14,159 nucleotides of DNA from Verrucomicrobiota bacterium (GTDB lineage Bacteria; Verrucomicrobiota; Kiritimatiellia; Kiritimatiellales; Pontiellaceae), in contig DOEU01000038.1 of NCBI GenBank assembly GCA_003532555.1, positions 1 to 14,159 on the forward strand. The letters run 5' to 3'. The notes beneath the pieces are model-generated. The model was given only the letters and a program-made list of their open reading frames with translations, was not told the DNA's origin and did no database searches. The position numbers and the translations under genes were made by a program. Positions within the stretch are counted from its first letter, which is position 1. The number at the start of each line of letters is the position of its first letter. Positions 8,977 through 14,159 of this stretch are shown here, one piece after another.

Positions 8977-11085
8977 ATGAAAAAATATCGATGTCTATGC
9001 ACCATCATAATGATCACCTTATTCGGTTTCGGTAAGGTAATTGCTGATACGTCATCCAAACTAGATATAAACCGCATCAGCCGAACCGTTGCCTACACCC
9101 TACCCGTTTTTCATCTAAACCAACTTCCATTAGATACTTATATTTCAACCAACGCTTTTAAACAGTATTTGGAAACCCTCGACCCCGGTAAAAGCTATTT
9201 CCTGCAAAGCGATATAGATAAATTCAACCAACAAGCCTTTCAACTCCATAAACAACTACGCCAAGGAGATATCCACTTTGCAACGAACGCCTATACGATC
9301 TTAATGGAACGAATGGAAAATCGGATCGACTTCACCGAAGTACTGCTCGAAAAAGGATTTGATACCAGTATCGATGAAACCTTCACATGGGATCGTAGTG
9401 AAATTGAGTGGCCACAAAACCAATCAGAATGGGATGAAACCTGGCGCAAGCGGATTAAAAACGAGTATGTCGGGCGCATTATTTCAAAAGAATTAGACGA
9501 ACAAGAAGCGGTCGAAGAAAATTCGCAAGATGAATCCGAAAATAAGATGATCGTCGCATCCGATGAAGAAGCTGAATATGACGAAGCCTACGAAGAGAGC
9601 CTCTTGAGCCCCGAAGAATTTATCCTCGAAAAATATCAACAACTTCATCTCACCATGGAATCCTTTGATCAAGAAATGTTGCTTCAAAGATATCTCTCGG
9701 CCTTTTCTCAAGTATACGATCCCCATAGCGACTATCTCTCTCCCAGCGGCGTCGAAGATTTTGATATTAATATGAAACTCTCACTCGTAGGCATTGGCGC
9801 CATGCTACGCCCCGATGATGGTGCTGCAAAAATCGTCCGTCTTATTCCTGGCGGTCCCGCCGAAACCGATGGTCGATTGAAAGCCGGTGATAAAATTATT
9901 GCCGTTGCCCAAGACGATGAAGAGCCCGTCAGCATCCTGCACTGGCCTCTTTATAAAGCGGTTCGCCTCATTCGTGGGGAGAAAGATTCGAAGGTGGTTA
10001 TCACTGTGATCCCCGCATCGGATCGAAACGGAACCAGAACCCGAAAAATCGACCTTATTCGCGATGAAGTGAAACTCGAAGAGCAAGCTGCCAAAAGTGA
10101 ACTTCGTGAAATAAAAACCATTAACGGGCTAACTCGTCGCCTTGGCGTCATCACGCTGCCCGATTTCTATGCTGACTTTAAAGCGACGAATGCAAATAAG
10201 AAAGATGCCCGTCGTGCCTCGTCAGATGTACGCCGACTCATCGAAGAACTCAAAAAAGAGCAAATTGAAGGGCTCGTTATCGATCTTAGAAACAACGGCG
10301 GAGGCTCCTTGGTGGAAGCGATAGATATTGCCGGCTTATTCATTACATCTGGACCCGTCGTTCAAGTGAAAGAACGAAGAGGTCTTCAAGTCCTCCCGGA
10401 TGCAGATCCTGAAATTAACTACAAAGATCCGTTAATTGTGCTCGTGAACCGTCTCAGTGCATCTGCATCCGAAATTTTAGCGGCTGCCCTTCAAGATTAC
10501 GGGCGAGCTATTATTGTCGGTGATGAGCACACCCATGGAAAAGGAACTGTTCAGACACTCATGTCGCTCGGCGATAAAAAAGGATCCCTCAAGCTCACCA
10601 CTGCTGGTTTCTACCGAATCAATGGCGGATCGACCCAATTGCGAGGCGTTGAACCCGATATCGTCATACCCTCGCTACTCGACGTTATGGAAGTGGGGGA
10701 AAAAGAACTCGATCATGCACTGCCCTGGGACACCATTCGTCCAGCTCTGTATCGTAAATCAAATACGTTCGAAGCGTGGCTACCTCAATTAACAAATCAA
10801 TCAATTGAGCGAAGAAAAGCCAATCCCGAGTTTCAAAACTTTCTAGATCGTCGAGATCGTTTAGGCGAACGCTATGAATCAAAAACTGTTTCCTTATTGC
10901 TCTCAAATAGATTGGCCGAAGCCGAAGCCGAACTGGAACTAGACGAACTCCAAGAAAGTAGTTTTCAAGATGACGAAAGCGACTCTACAAACGATCTAAC
11001 CCTCAACGAAACACTCCATATCTTAACCGATTGGATTGATCTTGAAGAGAGCACACAACCAGCCCTGCTTGCTCCCGCCTCTTAA
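8977..11085 (+). CDS. prc: Periplasmic tail-specific protease, S41 family (Prc/Tsp type)
   Basis: A serine protease that degrades proteins by recognising their C-terminal tails in the periplasm. It has 702 residues (682 in E. coli Prc). Domains: a signal peptide (1-23, hydrophobic core IIMITLFGFG, likely cleavage after VIA), a helical N-terminal Tsp domain (about 30-265), a PDZ domain (about 266-345, with VRLIPGGPAE), the S41 core (about 385-565), and a C-terminal DUF3340-like helical part (about 570-700). The catalytic dyad is Ser496 in NRLSASASEI and Lys522 in THGKGTVQ; Asp507 matches the third E. coli residue. The serine-lysine spacing is 26, against 25 in E. coli. Odd feature: a very acidic stretch at about 172-209. 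A weak GAGAAG ribosome-binding site lies 7 nt before the ATG. Its stop overlaps that of the converging mscS-type gene. Confidence 0.94.
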   Translation: MKKYRCLCTIIMITLFGFGKVIADTSSKLDINRISRTVAYTLPVFHLNQLPLDTYISTNAFKQYLETLDPGKSYFLQSDIDKFNQQAFQLHKQLRQGDIHFATNAYTILMERMENRIDFTEVLLEKGFDTSIDETFTWDRSEIEWPQNQSEWDETWRKRIKNEYVGRIISKELDEQEAVEENSQDESENKMIVASDEEAEYDEAYEESLLSPEEFILEKYQQLHLTMESFDQEMLLQRYLSAFSQVYDPHSDYLSPSGVEDFDINMKLSLVGIGAMLRPDDGAAKIVRLIPGGPAETDGRLKAGDKIIAVAQDDEEPVSILHWPLYKAVRLIRGEKDSKVVITVIPASDRNGTRTRKIDLIRDEVKLEEQAAKSELREIKTINGLTRRLGVITLPDFYADFKATNANKKDARRASSDVRRLIEELKKEQIEGLVIDLRNNGGGSLVEAIDIAGLFITSGPVVQVKERRGLQVLPDADPEINYKDPLIVLVNRLSASASEILAAALQDYGRAIIVGDEHTHGKGTVQTLMSLGDKKGSLKLTTAGFYRINGGSTQLRGVEPDIVIPSLLDVMEVGEKELDHALPWDTIRPALYRKSNTFEAWLPQLTNQSIERRKANPEFQNFLDRRDRLGERYESKTVSLLLSNRLAEAEAELELDELQESSFQDDESDSTNDLTLNETLHILTDWIDLEESTQPALLAPAS

Positions 11086-12149
11086 TGAGATCCCGCTTCG
11101 TTCAGGTAGAGCGTTCGCGTAGGAAACGCAAATTCTATACCTGCAGCATTAAACCGTTCTAGAATCTGCTGATTCACAAAACCAGCATGCGCCATATAGT
11201 CCCAATAATTGCCGGGATGATACCAATACGTAGCTACCAAATCTAATGAAGAACTATTAAAAGTTTTGAAATAGATGCGTGGAGGATATGCCGGATGTTG
11301 CCCTTCATGGTCTGTTAATATATCCCGAAGAATCTGCTGCGCTTCATTCACTTTTTCCGGGGATGTATCATACGTAACACCCAACTCAAGCGTCCGTTTG
11401 ATATGGGGACGCTTACTGACGTTCTCAATCATTAAATTTGCAAGCTCGCCATTCGGTATCGTGATCAAATGCCCATCTAAAGTCCGAAGCCGAGTTGAAC
11501 GAAACCCAACCTCTTCAACAAACCCATCAAAATCACCTACCCGTATTCGTTCATCCAATTCAAAGGGCTTATCTGCAAAAATCACCAAAGATCCAAAAAA
11601 ATTCTTAATCGTCTCTTGAGCAGCCAGCGCTACGGCTAAACCACCCACACCTAACCCTGCCAAAATCGATGTAATCGGTTTATCGCTTAGAATTTGAGCA
11701 ATCTGAACCAGCGATAAAATAACGATAACCACACGCAAGCTTTTTTGCACCATCGGTGCCATCATATCATCGAGCTTCGTTGACGTCTTACTCGCCACGA
11801 CCGTTAAGAGATGATTAATCACATCAATGAAGGCATAGACAAAGAAGGCAATCGAGATTGTAAGTAATACTGCCATTATATCGGAAATAAAAGCCTGTAT
11901 CCCCGCACTCACAGGCAAAGGACTTAATCCCAAACGCAAACCAATCACCAAGAAAAGAAATGGGATTGGCCGAGCCACCGAGATAAAAAAGACCTGTAAT
12001 GTTTTCCGATGTGAAAAACGTTTTGAGCGCGATGCGCGTCGGATGACTAGCTGCAATAGTTTACCCGTGAGCAGCGCACCAAGCACCCAGCCCAATAGCA
12101 AAAACACATGGCTAAAAGGGATTCCAAAAAAAAGATCTGATTGATTCAT
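11082..12149 (-). CDS. MscS-family small-conductance mechanosensitive channel
   Basis: An inner-membrane channel that opens under membrane tension to release solutes on osmotic downshock. It has 355 residues against 286 for E. coli MscS. Hydrophobic segments at about 13-36, 52-72, 88-115 and 138-154 precede the pore helix LAGLGVGGLAVALAAQETIK (163-182), whose Gly/Ala pattern is the MscS hallmark. The beta domain follows with ERIRVGDFDGFVEEVGFRST (200-219) and TIPNGELANLMIENVSKR (230-247), and the protein ends with the typical alpha/beta domain and FAFPTRTLYL. Two extra membrane helices compared with E. coli MscS are common in larger members. GAGGAG lies 7 nt before the start. It follows the HemF-like gene by 30 nt and is probably in the same transcript. 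It converges on the protease gene with a 4-nt overlap and no room for a terminator. Confidence 0.93.
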   Translation of the reverse strand: MNQSDLFFGIPFSHVFLLLGWVLGALLTGKLLQLVIRRASRSKRFSHRKTLQVFFISVARPIPFLFLVIGLRLGLSPLPVSAGIQAFISDIMAVLLTISIAFFVYAFIDVINHLLTVVASKTSTKLDDMMAPMVQKSLRVVIVILSLVQIAQILSDKPITSILAGLGVGGLAVALAAQETIKNFFGSLVIFADKPFELDERIRVGDFDGFVEEVGFRSTRLRTLDGHLITIPNGELANLMIENVSKRPHIKRTLELGVTYDTSPEKVNEAQQILRDILTDHEGQHPAYPPRIYFKTFNSSSLDLVATYWYHPGNYWDYMAHAGFVNQQILERFNAAGIEFAFPTRTLYLNEAGSH

Positions 12150-12179
12150 TCTACTTCTCCTCTACTCGCGTACACATAT

Positions 12180-13214
12180 TCACGGTGATCCATGTAATCC
12201 TCGATCTTGATGGTTTAGCGGGCTCTTTGCCTGCAAATAAATCCCCTCTGGAAATTCACGGTAAAATCTTCGGATCGTTTCCGCAAATTGCTTTTTCAAT
12301 GAATCTGTAATTGTAACAACGCCCTTTTGGGGCATCACGCCTAATAATCTGTTCAATAATACATCCTGCGGCTCGGTTAATCGAGACCCCCATGAGCTTA
12401 ATAAATTTTTATCTATCCGCGGAGGCAATGAACCCAAAATGCCTACATCATTTTGGTCATGAACCAATAACCCCGCCGTTGTTCCCCGATCCATCAACAA
12501 AACTTGAAAAAGATACAAGGTATGATACGCAAGCTGAGAAGCCCGTTCTTTCTCAGATGGATCCTTCTCCTTCCCTTCTTCGACCCCATCCATCAGGATG
12601 CTGACATAGGTAGTCATAACGGCCATACCAAATTGCTCAACATACAGAAGGTCCTCATCAAAATTACCCGATGCAAACCGTTCCAAATAAAAATGGGAAA
12701 CACCTCGATGGCGCTCAAGAGCTGGAATATAAAAATACTGGTTGCCATTTTTAACGCCCTCCAAGAGATGTTGATCCGCAACCGCTGCCAGTATTCGATC
12801 AAACTTCATCTGCTGCTGTTCATTCTTAATTGCTGGATTCAAATCTGCCATCAGACGCCAATGCGCATCCCCATCTTGCATCTGCGTATAACTCAGATGC
12901 AAATGGGCTGAAGGTAAGCGAGGATGCGCCGGATGAACAATTGCAGAAAGTGCCGTTGCCACAGCCAATCGAACATCTGAATTGCTTTGATAATGAACTT
13001 GCGAAAAATTAATAGAAGATCCTGCCAAGGCCGTATTCTCCAAAAATGAGAGTCGTTCGCCTCCACCACATTCACCTTCATTACGGAACCAAGTTGTAGA
13101 GATCGGTTCTTCCCCAACCAACGCCATAAGACCCGCAACATATCGCTTCTGGAGTCCCTGTAGTATCTCTGCAACCCGTACCGCCTCTGGTAAAGATGAA
13201 TAGATCATTCCCAT
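12180..13214 (-). CDS. Divergent HemF-like protein (O2-dependent coproporphyrinogen III oxidase family)
   Basis: HemF makes protoporphyrinogen IX from coproporphyrinogen III with O2. I recognise the family from ordered matches to E. coli HemF: EGECGGGERLSFLE (46-59) for its EAGGGG segment, SINFSQVH (67-74) for VNFSHVH, IVHPAHPRLPSAHLH (92-106) for VVHPHNPYVPTSHAN, DLNP (124-127) for DLTP, YFYIPALERHRGV (160-172) for YFYLKHRNEQRGI, and MDRGTTAGL (241-249) for WDRGTLFGL, then SLPPR (262-266). At 344 residues it is longer than E. coli HemF (299), with about 45 extra C-terminal residues. The glycine-rich GGGFDLTPFY core is replaced by LMADLNPAI and the Trp of WDRGT by Met, so substrate or activity may differ. 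The start overlaps the upstream gene by 10 nt; an ATG at 13208 would give an ATGA overlap instead and is equally possible. The mscS-type gene follows 30 nt on. Confidence 0.8.
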   Translation of the reverse strand: MGMIYSSLPEAVRVAEILQGLQKRYVAGLMALVGEEPISTTWFRNEGECGGGERLSFLENTALAGSSINFSQVHYQSNSDVRLAVATALSAIVHPAHPRLPSAHLHLSYTQMQDGDAHWRLMADLNPAIKNEQQQMKFDRILAAVADQHLLEGVKNGNQYFYIPALERHRGVSHFYLERFASGNFDEDLLYVEQFGMAVMTTYVSILMDGVEEGKEKDPSEKERASQLAYHTLYLFQVLLMDRGTTAGLLVHDQNDVGILGSLPPRIDKNLLSSWGSRLTEPQDVLLNRLLGVMPQKGVVTITDSLKKQFAETIRRFYREFPEGIYLQAKSPLNHQDRGLHGSP

Positions 13215-14159
13215 GTCTTCATATTCTCCATAACAACTCTAAATCCAATATCGATACTTCGGTCTTTGAACGCATCGACTCTCGCACAAGACGATGCTTC
13301 CAACGAATCGATACAACTAGAGCCCTTAATCCCAAAGGATCGGCTCTTATCTGCAGTAGAAGATAAAGTTATCTCCCGTACATTACCAATCATATCCCGT
13401 ACCCCATAAATAGAACGATCTCTCAAACGTGAGCCCACAGGTTCCAGTAAATCAATCCCCCGGTCTGAGAATCCACCCACATTGAAAAAGGTGACTACAT
13501 CTTCTAATCCATTACCCCAACTATACTCACGTCCATCTACTCCACGAGCCGCCTTCTCCCACTCCAAATTATACGGTAAACGTATCCTCGTTCCCGTCGC
13601 ACGACTTTTCCAACGACAATATGCTTCAGCAGCCTCACCCGTGATCCCAACAATCGGGTGTTGCAATGATAATTCAGGCAATTGTAAAATACCCTCACTA
13701 TCCCATAGCGTAACCCGCCCTTGAGTCGAATCAGCATAATATGCAGCCCATTCCTCCTTTAATTCCACCTCTTCGATGGAGGACCAAAACTCCAAATAAG
13801 AACCAATGGTGACTTCATCTCGTGAAATATAAAAAGAAGGTAATGAAGCAGAATGCACCCGCACGGAACCCGATATATCTCCACCCCTTAAAAAATTACC
13901 AGCTGGCACATACTTCCACTCATCCAATGTAACTACTGGCAAAGAGAGTTCCACCTCCGTAGAGGTATGTCGATCTATCTGGATTGGATATGCTTGATAC
14001 CCTGCCTCCGGCAATGCCGCCCAAATCAGATAGCTTCCCGACTTTAACCCATCACACACAATCGGATATTGATCTGTGTGCAAAATGGGATCGCTCTGCA
14101 CCTTTCGCGCTCCATCATCAAACAACGGCCAGATAATTACTTCACGCACTTCTTCTGGA
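13205..14159 (-). CDS. PEGA-like/SUMF1 (formylglycine-generating-enzyme-like) domain protein, C-terminal part
   Basis: The frame is open through the right edge; 317 residues are visible and the N-terminus is missing. A GTG at 14149 could be read as a start but lacks support. The first part, up to about 13930, has PEGA-like beta repeats (GLKSGSYLIWAALPEAGYQA). The SUMF1/FGE fold then follows: YVPAGNFLRG, FYISRDEVTIGSYLEFW, PIVGITGEAAEAYCRWKS, RIRLPYNLEWEKAARG, EYSWGN, DMIGNVREIT and a final IGFRVVME. True formylglycine-generating enzymes use a CX4C pair near the end; here the two cysteines are nine residues apart (CX8C, 13286-13315), so sulfatase activation is unlikely. PEGA-like plus SUMF1 is a common C-terminal half of bacterial Ser/Thr kinases, so a kinase domain upstream is my guess; none is visible here. 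The stop overlaps the HemF-like gene. Confidence 0.85.
   Translation of the reverse strand, partial: PEEVREVIIWPLFDDGARKVQSDPILHTDQYPIVCDGLKSGSYLIWAALPEAGYQAYPIQIDRHTSTEVELSLPVVTLDEWKYVPAGNFLRGGDISGSVRVHSASLPSFYISRDEVTIGSYLEFWSSIEEVELKEEWAAYYADSTQGRVTLWDSEGILQLPELSLQHPIVGITGEAAEAYCRWKSRATGTRIRLPYNLEWEKAARGVDGREYSWGNGLEDVVTFFNVGGFSDRGIDLLEPVGSRLRDRSIYGVRDMIGNVREITLSSTADKSRSFGIKGSSCIDSLEASSCARVDAFKDRSIDIGFRVVMENMKTWE

Noticed and set aside
9291..10154. Several minus-strand open frames within the protease gene
   Set aside because: They are out-of-frame shadows of a strongly supported S41 protease, with no ribosome-binding sites or recognisable domains.
12392..13174. Alternative frames on both strands within the HemF-like gene
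   Set aside because: The minus-strand 344-residue frame shows consistent family motifs from end to end; the others show none.
14147..14149. GTG as the true start of the SUMF1 protein
   Set aside because: The frame stays open to the window edge, the sequence at this point is already mid-domain, and the protein class normally has a long N-terminal part.

Overview
The window reads as a stretch of ordinary bacterial chromosome: dense coding, short gaps and operon-style overlaps. No RNA genes, insertion sequences, CRISPR arrays, phage genes or attachment sites were recognised. The makeup is a Gram-negative one: a periplasmic Prc/Tsp-type protease with a signal peptide, an O2-dependent HemF-type coproporphyrinogen oxidase homologue, and a PEGA-like/SUMF1 protein of the kind often fused to Ser/Thr kinases. 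The kinase-type SUMF1 protein and the enlarged PstC and PstA permeases make me favour the PVC group (Verrucomicrobiota, Lentisphaerota, Kiritimatiellota) or a relative. That is an inference at low to moderate confidence, because no rRNA or phylogenetic marker is present.

Left block (1-4660, plus strand): a high-affinity phosphate uptake operon. It holds the C-terminal half of PstS (cut by the window edge), a strong intrinsic terminator, then pstC, pstA, pstB and phoU, tightly packed (TAATG overlap for pstC/pstA, 2 nt between pstA and pstB, 10 nt between pstB and phoU). Both permeases are much longer than the E. coli proteins. PstA has about 170 extra residues after its first membrane segment, and PstC has extra hydrophobic segments in its middle.

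Middle block (4661-8840, minus strand, transcribed right to left): pgi (glucose-6-phosphate isomerase) overlaps rlmN (23S rRNA/tRNA A2 methyltransferase) by one base (TAATG). After about 100 bases holding a candidate promoter and an inverted repeat come an Rrf2-family regulator and cysK (cysteine synthase), 10 nt apart. A hairpin with a U-tract between cysK and phoU closes the block. The regulator lacks the IscR cluster cysteines and sits beside cysK, which suggests a CymR-like regulator of cysteine supply.

Right block (8841-14159): pgi and a plus-strand S41 tail-specific protease (prc type) diverge from a 136-bp gap. The protease meets a MscS-type mechanosensitive channel gene tail to tail, with overlapping stop codons. 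The channel gene is last in a minus-strand run whose other visible members are a divergent HemF-like protein and a PEGA-like/SUMF1 protein truncated by the right edge. Gene overlaps and short spacing indicate one operon whose promoter lies outside the window.

I see no clear new defence or mobile system. The most unusual items are the divergent HemF homologue and its company (SUMF1 protein, MscS channel), the enlarged Pst permeases, and the Rrf2-cysK pair with its candidate operator.
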